A DNA stretch of 29,754 nucleotides, taken from a virus. The position numbers and the translations under genes are program-made. A model generated the notes under the pieces. It was not told where the DNA came from. It searched no databases and saw only the letters and a program-made list of their open reading frames with translations. Where the stretch lies: positions 1 to 29,754 of IMG/VR virus record IMGVR_UViG_3300017967_000133. One strand, given 5' to 3'. This document shows positions 16,777-24,950 of the stretch, piece after piece. The stretch's first letter is position 1. Every line of letters begins with the position of its first letter.

Positions 16777-18686
16777 TAATCATCTTCTGTATATTGGCTG
16801 ACTAATATTTCTAATCCTTTTCTAGCGCCTGTTAAAGTATTAAGAACAGTATCGTCCCTAGTCAAAACAGTATTTTTAGAAGGATAAGCTACAACAGCAC
16901 TAGAACCATCCGGTGCTGATACTCTAGTCAGAACATTGGTTTTAATATCTTTAACGTCATCATGTGGTTTAAAATTAACACGTATAAAAGTGTCAGTGCC
17001 TACATAACTAGCAATAGTTGCAGTAAAATTAATTAATCCAGTATCATAATTAACAGTACCTATCAATGATATATTTTCGCCTGCTTCATTTTGTAAATAT
17101 ATTTTACCAGTGCCATTATATTCAGGGGGATTAACGCCTGTATTAGGGATGTCTACTAATTTACATTTAGTAGTTGCAGCCTCTACAGTAGCATTGAACC
17201 AAGTAGAATGTAATGTTCTAGGTTCTAATTTATTATGAAACTCCATTTGAAATGACTCAGCAGCAGTCAAAGTGCTTGGCGTAAATCTTTTTTGTAATTT
17301 AGGATTTATGTTTATAGAAATAATAGAAGAAGATACTGCTTTTACATAATCATACAGATTACTAAGATAAAAGTTTTTATTCAAAACATTTAATTCATTT
17401 GCAAAAAAGTTATCAACTGCTGCTGTAACCAAACCCTGAATGCCGCCCTGTGTTAAAACAGTAGACTTGGGATTATAAACAACACCAATTTTTAATTGAA
17501 TGTAAGTACGTATAGGATCTACAAACTCAGCCAAAATACCCAAAGGAGCCTTTGGTGCAATTATTTCTGTTTGTATAGCATCTTTATCATTCTGTGTTAT
17601 TGTTGCCCCTTCTACGGGATCCAAAGATATAAAAACCTTTCCGTAAATAGGGGGAATATTATCTTCTCCGCCCCACACAGAAACCGATTGTATGTGTGTA
17701 TTACTTGCTTTTATAAGAGATTCATAGTCAGCAGAAGTCACTGCTCTATTTCTTGTCTGATTATAACGAGGAGCAGACTGACGTATTGAGTCTATAGTTT
17801 CTCTAGCTTGTCCGCCTGAAGAATTACTGACCACAGTAACACTCACCGACTCTCCGGCAACCACAAAAGTTTCTGTAACTGAAAAAGAGCTACCAAAATT
17901 TCCATTTGCACCGGATGAGGTAATGTAATCTATAAGAACAACATTGCCTGCTTCTAGTTTTTTGCCTATATAACCATCACCAAATCTAATAAGATATAAT
18001 CCATCTACATCCTCTTCTATAAAAAATGCCTTTGTAGTTGTACCAACATCTGTAATATTAGTGTAGTTTTTGTATGTAGAAAGAGTTAGGTTTGTAGCAG
18101 ATTCTTGAACTCTTATTCTTATTGTACTAGTATCTACGTTATTATTAGGTATAACAAAAGGCCCTGATGTAGTAGTTGACTCTACTAGATATCTGTTAGT
18201 AACTCGGGTACCTTCAGTTATTGATAAGTTGTCAAAATAAAAACCGCCTACACCGTTTCTTGTTTCTTTATTTACAGTTATAGTATTTCTAGGATAAAAG
18301 TAGTAATTTTTTTGTCCTATAACTGAAGTAAAAATTAGATCTCTACTAAGAGTAAGAGAAGTGACAGAGGCCGGTAAAATTGAACCTGTAATAGCAAGAT
18401 TAATTACTGCCGTTGATCCTCTTACTGAACGAGGAGTATATCCCAAAGCTTTAGCATGAGATACTACAGAGTTTCTTTTTATAGCAGTATCTAAAAATCC
18501 TTCGTTGGCTTGTAGATGTGCCAACATGGCATTGTAATGTGTATTATAAGCCAGAGTATCAAGCAATACAGACATAGCAGACCCTTCAAAGTCGTAGTCA
18601 CTAAATTCTGATTGTGATTTTAGATATGTTTTTAGATTTTGTTTTATTGTAGAAAAATCTAATTCAGATACTTCTAATTGTGCCAT
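16776..18686 (-). CDS. 6: Baseplate wedge protein gp6
   Basis: 636 residues, close to T4 gp6 (660). The N-terminal signature is clear: '[20 protein letters not shown]', '[19 protein letters not shown]' and '[16 protein letters not shown]', against T4 'YDFEGSNMSVLLDILAYNT' and 'SVVSHAKELNYLPRS'. In T4 and in type VI secretion (TssF), this protein dimerises around gp7, and six wedges close the inner baseplate ring. The middle ([19 protein letters not shown]) is a typical baseplate J/gp6 segment. ATG 18686 is 1 nt after the gp25 stop, with AAGGTTAAGA as ribosome site. The 3' end overlaps the gp7-like gene as TAATG, fitting stoichiometric wedge synthesis. Confidence 0.95.
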   Translation of the reverse strand: MAQLEVSELDFSTIKQNLKTYLKSQSEFSDYDFEGSAMSVLLDTLAYNTHYNAMLAHLQANEGFLDTAIKRNSVVSHAKALGYTPRSVRGSTAVINLAITGSILPASVTSLTLSRDLIFTSVIGQKNYYFYPRNTITVNKETRNGVGGFYFDNLSITEGTRVTNRYLVESTTTSGPFVIPNNNVDTSTIRIRVQESATNLTLSTYKNYTNITDVGTTTKAFFIEEDVDGLYLIRFGDGYIGKKLEAGNVVLIDYITSSGANGNFGSSFSVTETFVVAGESVSVTVVSNSSGGQARETIDSIRQSAPRYNQTRNRAVTSADYESLIKASNTHIQSVSVWGGEDNIPPIYGKVFISLDPVEGATITQNDKDAIQTEIIAPKAPLGILAEFVDPIRTYIQLKIGVVYNPKSTVLTQGGIQGLVTAAVDNFFANELNVLNKNFYLSNLYDYVKAVSSSIISININPKLQKRFTPSTLTAAESFQMEFHNKLEPRTLHSTWFNATVEAATTKCKLVDIPNTGVNPPEYNGTGKIYLQNEAGENISLIGTVNYDTGLINFTATIASYVGTDTFIRVNFKPHDDVKDIKTNVLTRVSAPDGSSAVVAYPSKNTVLTRDDTVLNTLTGARKGLEILVSQYTEDD

Positions 18687-18687
18687 G

Positions 18688-19092
18688 TTATCTTAACCTT
18701 GTTAAGTTTGCTGTTAATGTTTGTGGCAAGGAAAACCCAATTACTTTAAACTGTAAATATACATCATAAGAAACATCATCTGAGCCGACTGTCACATTTA
18801 GTTCTTGTATTATAACCCTAGGCTCATATGCCTCTATTACTTGTTGTATATTTTTTCTTATGGCTTCCGCTGTGATAACATCTGTTTGTTCAAACAAGAA
18901 AGCTCTGAGATTTGCCGCCTTACTATATGCAAAGGGTCTTTCATAAAAATTAGTCAGTAACAATATTCTAATTGATTGTTTGACAGCAGCTATATCTGTT
19001 TTTTTAGAAAGATCAGATGTTATTGGGTTCTTAGTAAAACCCAAATCAAAGTCCTTATAGACTCTAGATATTTTTTTAGTTTCTGTGGCCAT
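18688..19092 (-). CDS. 25: Baseplate wedge protein gp25 (TssE-like)
   Basis: 134 residues, the length of T4 gp25 (132). It carries the conserved E90-P91-R92 motif of gp25/TssE proteins (AYEPRVIIQELNV), preceded by 'RILLLTNFYERPF', the other family hallmark. gp25 binds the gp6-gp7 core and presents a strand to the first sheath ring, starting sheath polymerisation. The fold resembles lysozyme in old annotations, but no catalytic role is expected. ATG 19092 is only 5 nt after a perfect late box, so the transcript may be almost leaderless. The gene starts a gp25-gp6-gp7 block with 1-nt spacings. Confidence 0.93.
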   Translation of the reverse strand: MATETKKISRVYKDFDLGFTKNPITSDLSKKTDIAAVKQSIRILLLTNFYERPFAYSKAANLRAFLFEQTDVITAEAIRKNIQQVIEAYEPRVIIQELNVTVGSDDVSYDVYLQFKVIGFSLPQTLTANLTRLR

Positions 19093-19097
19093 ACGAG

Positions 19098-19105
19098 TAT
19101 TTATA
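19098..19105 (-). promoter_or_regulatory. T4-type late promoter TATAAATA directly before gene 25
   Basis: The minus strand reads TATAAATACTCGT and then ATG, in the 16-nt gap between the unknown gene and gene 25. T4 late boxes centre near -10, so initiation would fall at or next to the start codon. The spacing equals that before the plus-strand gene at 24951. Confidence 0.65.
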
Positions 19106-19108
19106 ACC

Positions 19109-19831
19109 TTAAATGTTAAATCTTAACCGCGAATCTGAAATTCCTTCATACTCAATTAGCGCTTCTTCTTCTTGTGCCTCTAGATCTATAACAAACTCTG
19201 GTTGTATTACTATAGGTTGCTGTCTGCCTCCTGGCAAATCTATACCCCATTTACCTGGTTCTATAACTATAGGTTTACCTCTCAATACTAGAGAACCGTC
19301 TGCTGCTTTACCATAGTCATCAACCATATGACATAAATTCTTAGCAGTTATAGCTCCATCTTTGATTAAGGATACTACATTATCATAATCTATATCAACA
19401 CCGCTCCATTTGTTTTTAAAGTTAGACACTTCATTTGCAATTTGTTCTGTTGTCAATACTGCATTTATTGCTGTTGAAGCTATTGGTTTAACTTTATTAA
19501 CAAACCCTCTCAAATCCTGAGAAAAAGACCCCTCTTCACCTTCTTCATATTCAATAGCCTGATCTGCATACTCTAATATGCCGCCAACAGGATCGTTATA
19601 GAATTTCATAACTTTTTCATAATGAGCATAATATTCTGCATATTTTTCTGCACCAATAATATATTCTGCAATGCCTTGTCCTGTAGTAGGAAAGCCAGGT
19701 ATAAAAGTAGCAGCAAGGCCTAGTAAACCAGCCGATTCATCTAGTCCGGCTAGTGTATCTAAAAGCTCCATTTGCTTAGGACTTAAACCACATCCATGCG
19801 TTGCTTCTGCTTCTGTATCGTGTTCTGACAT
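19109..19831 (-). CDS. Unknown protein between gp5 and gp25
   Basis: 240 residues, not recognised. It is acidic (many Glu), with an Ala/Gly-rich moderately hydrophobic stretch at residues 30-60 (GLLGLAATFIPGFP), a possible helical middle (INAVLTTEQIANEVSNFKNK) and a proline-containing duplicate near the C-terminus (KPIVIEP and QPIVIQP, about 15 residues apart). No signal peptide, PAAR repeat or enzymatic motif is visible. ATG 19831 has AGGA 6 nt upstream, and it is 8 nt after the gp5 stop. Its position inside the hub/wedge operon implies a virion or assembly role close to the spike, for instance a spike chaperone or hub plug. This is inference only. Confidence 0.65.
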   Translation of the reverse strand: MSEHDTEAEATHGCGLSPKQMELLDTLAGLDESAGLLGLAATFIPGFPTTGQGIAEYIIGAEKYAEYYAHYEKVMKFYNDPVGGILEYADQAIEYEEGEEGSFSQDLRGFVNKVKPIASTAINAVLTTEQIANEVSNFKNKWSGVDIDYDNVVSLIKDGAITAKNLCHMVDDYGKAADGSLVLRGKPIVIEPGKWGIDLPGGRQQPIVIQPEFVIDLEAQEEEALIEYEGISDSRLRFNI

Positions 19832-19839
19832 TTCTTATC

Positions 19840-21354
19840 CTAAGGTATTGAAGGAGTAGTAGGAGCACCGAGTGATGTTGCTACGTGTTTGTGTAAATTC
19901 AAATCAATACCTGTAATAGTAGTAACCTGGGTTCCTAAAATATTTCCAGTCACGTTATACATACCTAAATGTGATGTAATTGGTGCCGTAATTTGCCTAA
20001 CACCTGCAATAGTATTCTGTAAGCCTATAACAGAAATAGTCTGTGTTGCTCCTGATTCAAGTAATTGATTACCAACACAAGCAACCTTTTGTGAAACTCC
20101 GGAAGTCAAATCCATAGCTATTCCAGAATTTAATTTAACATATGCTGCACTTTCTAAAGAGGCCATCAGTGGACCTTGTGCTTTGAAAACAGATCCCGCA
20201 TCACAAGCAATACTTTTAGCTGCTGTCAATGTAATAGTTTTATTTCCAGATGATATGTTCATTTGTCCGCCAGATGTAAATTGTCCTCTACCCTGCGCGG
20301 TAAAACTTATGTCGTTTGCTGTACTAACAATGAAGTGACCTTGACCATCAGCGTTACCTATATTGTAGCCCACGTTTGAATGACATTCAAATACATCAGT
20401 TCCCATGACCTTAGTATGACGATTTTTTTCAACAATAGTAAATTGATTGCCTTTAATCTCCTCATACTTATCACCCTCAACAAGCATTTTACAATCACCT
20501 TTAATTGTAACATTACACCCGCCTGTTATATAAACATCTTTGCCTTGCATAACAATCTCAACATCTCTAGATACTATTTTAGTAACCCTAGTTCCGTCTG
20601 ACTGTATTTCTCTATATGTCCCTGAATTATGATACTCATGTATTCTGCCATTAAAAGGAGTATCGTCTACTTCAAATATGTGCCCTGATTCAGTTTCTTT
20701 AACGTGATTGTAAGGATACACTGAGGTTGTTCCATTTTCAAAAGTAGGAACAGTTCCTGGTTCGCTGTAGGATCCGTCTGCTGTAGTTCCCCAACGAGCA
20801 TGAGGTTCAGACCAGGTTTCGTTATACAACAAGCCGTCTGTAATACTACAAGTGTTACTAACATCTGGAGCTCTAGCAGTAGGAATCTCCTCTATTCTAG
20901 CAGCTCTTTTCTTAATTAAGCTAGCGTGTTTCTCTGCTTCTGCACCTCGGGCTAATCTTGACAAGTCGGATTCTTTGAGTCCGTTTCTACCTTCTTTAGT
21001 AGTGAAAGGATAAATGTGTTTTGGATCATTGAAACCTACTTTTTCATCTTCTACTTTTTCTGTAGGAAGGCCTGGCATCGAGCCAAGTATAATTGGTTGT
21101 TGTTCGTCATCACCATCAACAAAGAATCCTATAACAGTAGACCCGTTAGTGAGATTTGGTGTTTCGCCCACACCAGAAATACTTGTTCCTGTGACCGGCA
21201 TGACAGGAACAGCCCAAGGAAGTTTGTCTGTGGGTAAAGATTCTCTGTTTGCAGTATGATAACCAAGAATACGTACTCGGTATCTGCCTAATTGTTCGGG
21301 GTCGATTCTGTCCTCAACGACTCCTATCCACATTTTAAACTGGGGTACTAACAT
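19840..21354 (-). CDS. 5: Baseplate hub spike gp5 without lysozyme domain
   Basis: 504 residues. The N-terminal OB-fold matches T4 gp5: 'WIGVVEDRIDPEQLGRYRVR' and 'LPWAVPVMPVT', against T4 'GVVEDRMDPLKLGRCRVR' and 'LPWMSVIQPIT'. The T4 lysozyme domain that follows is absent; a short charged linker (about 110-160) replaces it. 'ESGHIFEVDDTPFNGRI' at about 225, then 'YHNSGTYREI', begin the spike stem. A beta-helix with the V-x-G rhythm follows (VYITGGCNVTIKGDCKMLVE). The C-terminus has H488-x-H490 (LNLHKHVATS), which resembles the iron-binding HxH of the P2 and Mu spike tips. The trimer would form the membrane-piercing needle under gp27. ATG 21354 overlaps the upstream hub gene (TAATG). Confidence 0.92.
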   Translation of the reverse strand: MLVPQFKMWIGVVEDRIDPEQLGRYRVRILGYHTANRESLPTDKLPWAVPVMPVTGTSISGVGETPNLTNGSTVIGFFVDGDDEQQPIILGSMPGLPTEKVEDEKVGFNDPKHIYPFTTKEGRNGLKESDLSRLARGAEAEKHASLIKKRAARIEEIPTARAPDVSNTCSITDGLLYNETWSEPHARWGTTADGSYSEPGTVPTFENGTTSVYPYNHVKETESGHIFEVDDTPFNGRIHEYHNSGTYREIQSDGTRVTKIVSRDVEIVMQGKDVYITGGCNVTIKGDCKMLVEGDKYEEIKGNQFTIVEKNRHTKVMGTDVFECHSNVGYNIGNADGQGHFIVSTANDISFTAQGRGQFTSGGQMNISSGNKTITLTAAKSIACDAGSVFKAQGPLMASLESAAYVKLNSGIAMDLTSGVSQKVACVGNQLLESGATQTISVIGLQNTIAGVRQITAPITSHLGMYNVTGNILGTQVTTITGIDLNLHKHVATSLGAPTTPSIP

Positions 21355-22691
21355 TAATTTATCCCTATATTAAATCCATTTTTAATTATTTCTACCTGCA
21401 TCATATGTTTATCATTTGTAATATAATGCCTAATAGCTGTTATTAAAAATACACCTGACAAATATTTATCAACAGCATCAGCAGCTGTATCTTCGTCACT
21501 GTTTGTTCCTGAAGCAGGATACAAAAAGTTTATACACATACCTATAGTCATATCAGTTCTACCATGAATTGTAATTTCAAATTTGGTAGCATTTAAAGAA
21601 TTTAAATAGGAATGTCTATAGTGTGTTTTGTCTATAATATAGTCTGCAGGATGTCCTTCAGGCAAATCTTTATTGTTTGTAATACCATAGTCTGTATAAA
21701 GAGATGAATTTACAGGAACAAAAGTAGTATAATTGTAAGGATTTAAATTTACATTTTTAGGTATTGCTGTGCCTTCTGCTGTTTTGTAAAAAGCAGCTGC
21801 TCCTGTGGCCATATCAAAAGTAGTTTCAGTAATTTTTTTGGTAGTTAAATCATAACTTCTTATAGCATTAGCATAGTATCCGGTTTGAATGTTTTTAAGA
21901 CTATCAATAATTTGAGGTGTTTTAATATCTATTACCCTAGTCATTTCATCAGTAAGTGACGCACCGTAATAATTATAATTGTCTCTTTTTCTTTGGAAAG
22001 TTCCGGGTATTAATTCATATACATATTCATCAAGTAACCCGTTTTCACTTTGGCTTTTTATTAGGTGTTCAAAACTTGCCAACATAAAAGTATCTTTGTT
22101 CTGAAAAAATAGAAAATCAGATGCTTTTCCTAATTGTCCTGCTGATCTTTTTGCAATATAAGAAAGATTTTTAAAAGGCGACCAAAAATTAGAAGTATAT
22201 TTTATGTTAGTTTTATGAGGTGTGTCAGTTACTAATAGCGTACTAAAATCACTTACCATTAAATAATCTTCAAATATTTTTTTAGCAACATCATTTGTTT
22301 TACCCGAAAAGGATCCTGTGACCGTGCTTTGTAGATCTATGTATCCTTCTTGGGAAATTAATTCTAATTTATATGAAACACTACTGTCTTTAATTTTTCT
22401 GTTTTTAATACCAGTAACGTGAAAATTTTTTTGATATACAATTGCGGGGTTGTCATCAAACGTAGGAGTTCTAAACTTAATGGATACAAGTTCTCCGCCA
22501 ACTATAGGCATAGATGAGATTAAATTTACATTGTCAGTAATGTAAAGTTCTGCAAATATACAAGGAGAATATATGTCCTCAAATAAATTAAGTTCTGTAT
22601 AGAATTCTAGTAAGCCGGTTCCTTCATCATATTGATTTAGAATGATAAGGTCTTCAACTATAACTGATCCGGCCTGTAATAGTTCATCCAT
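21354..22691 (-). CDS. gp27-like baseplate hub protein
   Basis: 445 residues; T4 gp27 is 391. It lies directly upstream of and overlaps gp5, where marine T4-like phages encode the hub trimer that holds the spike. Visible features fit a gp27/gpD-type tube-like protein. The N-terminal beta block (GLLEFYTELNLFEDIYSPCI) has a paired late strand 'GVFLITAIRHYITNDKHMM' and a middle with 'NFWSPFKNLSYIAKRSA', as in hub proteins that read 'PF..i..la..'. Direct sequence similarity to T4 gp27 is not obvious by eye, so the name rests on family pattern and position. It begins 8 nt inside the end of gp53 (ATGGATGA). Confidence 0.65.
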   Translation of the reverse strand: MDELLQAGSVIVEDLIILNQYDEGTGLLEFYTELNLFEDIYSPCIFAELYITDNVNLISSMPIVGGELVSIKFRTPTFDDNPAIVYQKNFHVTGIKNRKIKDSSVSYKLELISQEGYIDLQSTVTGSFSGKTNDVAKKIFEDYLMVSDFSTLLVTDTPHKTNIKYTSNFWSPFKNLSYIAKRSAGQLGKASDFLFFQNKDTFMLASFEHLIKSQSENGLLDEYVYELIPGTFQRKRDNYNYYGASLTDEMTRVIDIKTPQIIDSLKNIQTGYYANAIRSYDLTTKKITETTFDMATGAAAFYKTAEGTAIPKNVNLNPYNYTTFVPVNSSLYTDYGITNNKDLPEGHPADYIIDKTHYRHSYLNSLNATKFEITIHGRTDMTIGMCINFLYPASGTNSDEDTAADAVDKYLSGVFLITAIRHYITNDKHMMQVEIIKNGFNIGIN

Positions 22692-23202
22692 TTGCTGCCA
22701 TCAACCTTTTGTATTGAGTGACAAACTCACCCACAAATTCAGATCTTAAAAGAAAAATTTGTCTTTTAGAATCATTGAGCTCAATTTCATAATCATAATT
22801 TGTAATAGCCTGATGAAGACCGCTTGCAATTTTGCTGGCATCATAATCTACAATTACTTCAGGATCTGAATCAGTAATTTTATAATGGTGTATAGCTGTT
22901 TCATTTCCAGCGCCATACTTGTTTTTAACATACTCATCTAGTTTTTCAAGATCTTTTGGCCATTCTTCATACGGATTAGTAATATCATTGACAAGAAAGA
23001 CCAACCAATGCAATTCTGAATTTTTATATTTTTTTTGTGCTATAATATCCGGAGTTTCTCCTAGTTTAATTTCATAGCTTTCATATGACAGCTGGCCTCT
23101 TAAAGAAGACCTTGTTGCAACTCGGGTAAAAATATCTCTAACTACTCTAAGCCTACCATCCGGAAAGGGGTATGTCATCTTTGGCATTGTTTTAAAATAC
23201 AT
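22684..23202 (-). CDS. 53: Baseplate wedge protein gp53
   Basis: 172 residues; T4 gp53 is 196. The family hallmark is clear: 'SYESYEIKLGETPDIIAQKK' followed by 'HWLVFLVNDITNPYEEW', against T4 'YWVLLMCNDNYDPYYGW'. gp53 clamps adjacent wedges around the gp6 ring, and its C-terminal helix (VTQYKRLMA) is conserved in type. ATG 23202 overlaps the gp48 stop (TAATG), with a strong GGAGG about 12 nt upstream, inside the end of gp48. The order gp48-gp53-hub-gp5 keeps hub and wedge parts in one transcript. Confidence 0.92.
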   Translation of the reverse strand: MYFKTMPKMTYPFPDGRLRVVRDIFTRVATRSSLRGQLSYESYEIKLGETPDIIAQKKYKNSELHWLVFLVNDITNPYEEWPKDLEKLDEYVKNKYGAGNETAIHHYKITDSDPEVIVDYDASKIASGLHQAITNYDYEIELNDSKRQIFLLRSEFVGEFVTQYKRLMAANG

Positions 23203-24431
23203 TAGAACGAATTCCTCCAGTTAAGATCTACACCGGTTCCTGCACTATCAGTTACACCCCTTCTACTCAATGTTTCTAGTTCAGCAAATGATAACTGAAG
23301 ATTAATTTCTATTGGAGCGCCGTCAGTGTCTTTAAAAGAAGTAAAAGAATCTGCACCGCCATATGAAATTTTAACATCTGTCAACGCACACGGTGCTATT
23401 TTACTTAGATACTCATTTCTTTGTCCTTTATACCTATATTCAATTTCAAATTCAGAGGGATAAATGAGAGTATAATTAGCATCGTTTCTTTCTGGGTGCA
23501 TATGATATTTAAATAACTGTACAATGTTCATTACCGTTTGTAATTCTTTATTACTTTTTGGCATAAATTTATAACCAAAACCAAACTTTCTGAATCCCAT
23601 ACTTTGAAATAACTGTTCTTTATATGGATTCAATGTGTTGCCCGACAACAGATCAAAAGCAGCACCTAACTCTCCTGCTACACCTAACTTACCTGGTAAC
23701 TGAGCCGCGCCCTGTATTACTGATCTCCCTAATCCACCTGCTAGTCCTTTAAACTGACTTAAATTCATAGATTTGTTAGTACCAGGAATGTCAAAATCTC
23801 CTTCACCTTCAGCTCCAATTAATTCATTCAGTTTAACGCTGCCCTGAGTCATAGCCCCGCCAAAAATTCCGAGTTCTTTATTTTCCCAATTAGCAGAATA
23901 TTCAGCAGTAGGAGGTCCTGAGACAAATAACTCAATCGCTTGTTGTAGTCTTACCCTGCCAAAGTTTTTACCAAATCCAATTTCCTTTTTAGCAATGTCT
24001 ATTATATCCTCACCATTATCATTCACATCTTCTGTAATACCCAACAATGATAGTAATCCAGCTGCGACACTTACGCCACCGTTTCCGGTAGCTGCTTGAG
24101 TTGCTCGTCTTGTAAGTTCAAATCCACCTGCCAAAAGTCCAGCTGTTGACGCTGAATCTAAATTATCTAGACCTTCTTCATTGGGTCGTCCCAATTTAGT
24201 CCCAGACGTACTACCAGCAACTACTGAGGTGTTAGCAGACTGTCTAGCAGCTCTAGTATTTTCTCTAGCATTAATATAAAAAATTATACTATGTTGAAGT
24301 TCAGCAGAATCGTCACCTATATTTAGAGGATATTTAAATGTTTTTCTTTCCGCAACATCAAATTGTGCTTCAGGACCGTCCTCATTTATAGGAAAATCCT
24401 CGTCATTTATTGTTATTGCATTGTCAGCCAT
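23202..24431 (-). CDS. 48: Baseplate tail-tube cap gp48
   Basis: 409 residues; T4 gp48 is 364. The C-terminal third is a tube-like domain shared by gp48, gp54 and tail-tube proteins: 'MNIVQLFKYHMHPE', 'YTLIYPSEFEIEYRYKG', 'LTDVKISYGG' and 'EINLQLSFAELETLSR'. The N-terminal 'FKYPLNIGDD' and 'HSIIFYINARENTRAA' fit the usual start of cyanophage-type gp48. The middle is Gly/Ala-rich. gp48 sits on gp27 and below gp54 and starts the tail-tube helix. ATG 24431 is the first gene of the long minus-strand late operon, 35 nt after a perfect TATAAATA box. Confidence 0.82.
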   Translation of the reverse strand: MADNAITINDEDFPINEDGPEAQFDVAERKTFKYPLNIGDDSAELQHSIIFYINARENTRAARQSANTSVVAGSTSGTKLGRPNEEGLDNLDSASTAGLLAGGFELTRRATQAATGNGGVSVAAGLLSLLGITEDVNDNGEDIIDIAKKEIGFGKNFGRVRLQQAIELFVSGPPTAEYSANWENKELGIFGGAMTQGSVKLNELIGAEGEGDFDIPGTNKSMNLSQFKGLAGGLGRSVIQGAAQLPGKLGVAGELGAAFDLLSGNTLNPYKEQLFQSMGFRKFGFGYKFMPKSNKELQTVMNIVQLFKYHMHPERNDANYTLIYPSEFEIEYRYKGQRNEYLSKIAPCALTDVKISYGGADSFTSFKDTDGAPIEINLQLSFAELETLSRRGVTDSAGTGVDLNWRNSF

Positions 24432-24442
24432 TGGTAGTCTCT

Positions 24443-24450
24443 AATAAATA
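24443..24450 (+). promoter_or_regulatory. Late promoter-like box AATAAATA for the plus-strand operon
   Basis: The plus strand reads CTAATAAATAGTGAG, 34 nt before the gene 4 ATG. It differs from TATAAATA only at the first base, and such variants are accepted in T4-like late promoters. It forms an inverted repeat (ATAAATA/TATTTAT) with the minus-strand box. Confidence 0.55.
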
Positions 24451-24466
24451 GTGAGTTAAGTATTCT

Positions 24467-24474
24467 TATTTATA
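24467..24474 (-). promoter_or_regulatory. T4-type late promoter TATAAATA for gp48 and the minus-strand operon
   Basis: The minus strand reads GTTATAAATAAGAATAC in the only divergent intergenic region of the window, 35 nt before the gp48 ATG. The perfect box and the position make this the best-supported promoter here. Confidence 0.75.
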
Positions 24475-24484
24475 ACGATAATTT

Positions 24485-24931
24485 ATGACATACACCAAAG
24501 AATTATATCAAGGCAAGTTTAGACCGAGAAACCCGGCCAAGTACAGAGGTGATATTACAAATATAGTGTATCGTTCCGGATACGAATTGAAGTTTATGAA
24601 TTGGTGTGATCTCAATGATTCTGTACAAGAATGGGGAAGTGAAGAAATAGTCATACCCTATCGCTCACCTATAGACAACAGATACCATAGATACTTTGTG
24701 GACTTCTATGTAAAAGTATGTAATAATGATGTCACTGAAATGTATCTTGTAGAAGTCAAACCCTATCGTTTTACACAAGAACCTAAGATTCCTAAGAGAA
24801 GGACAAAAAGGTTCATACAAGAAGTCAAACAATGGGGTGTCAATTTAGCCAAGTGGGAAGCAGCTGAAGAATTCTGTAAAGACCGTAAGTGGAAATTCAA
24901 AATTATTACAGAAAAAGAACTGAACCTATAA
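24485..24931 (+). CDS. 4: Head completion protein gp4
   Basis: 148 residues; T4 gp4 is 150. Close to T4: 'KFRPRNPAKYRGDITNIVYR', 'WGSEEIVIPY' and 'LVEVKPYR', against T4 'NISKYRGDPKKITYRS', 'WGSETAVIPY' and 'IEIKPKKETQPP'. gp4 acts after DNA packaging to finish the head before tail joining. A nuclease-like (PD-(D/E)xK, TnsA-type) residue set is visible: E34 in YRSGYE, D73 in YFVDF, and E90-x-K92 in VEVKP. The ATG at 24485 lacks a Shine-Dalgarno but lies 34 nt after the AATAAATA box. It heads the plus-strand operon; in T4 it sits next to gene 53, so its placement is partly conserved. Confidence 0.93.
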   Translation: MTYTKELYQGKFRPRNPAKYRGDITNIVYRSGYELKFMNWCDLNDSVQEWGSEEIVIPYRSPIDNRYHRYFVDFYVKVCNNDVTEMYLVEVKPYRFTQEPKIPKRRTKRFIQEVKQWGVNLAKWEAAEEFCKDRKWKFKIITEKELNL

Positions 24932-24937
24932 AATCAT

Positions 24938-24945
24938 TATAAATA
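24938..24945 (+). promoter_or_regulatory. T4-type late promoter TATAAATA directly before the gene at 24951
   Basis: The plus strand reads TATAAATAGTGGT and then ATG, in the 19-nt gap after gene 4. Initiation about 6 nt after the box would fall at the start codon itself. No Shine-Dalgarno is present in the 5-nt gap. Confidence 0.65.
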
Positions 24946-24950
24946 GTGGT

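Noticed and set aside
19109-19831. PAAR spike-tip protein next to gp5
   Set aside because: The gene lies in a plausible place, but it lacks PAAR repeats, is acidic and helical and is too long. The gp5 end itself carries an HxH tip motif.
19840-21354. Lysozyme domain in gp5
   Set aside because: Expected from T4, but the segment after the OB domain is a short charged linker without the Glu-Asp-Thr catalytic layout, and the protein is shorter by about that domain.
21463-21470. GATAAATA on the minus strand 109 nt before gp5
   Set aside because: First-base mismatch to the T4 late box, within coding sequence and with no other support; gp5 is already coupled by TAATG.
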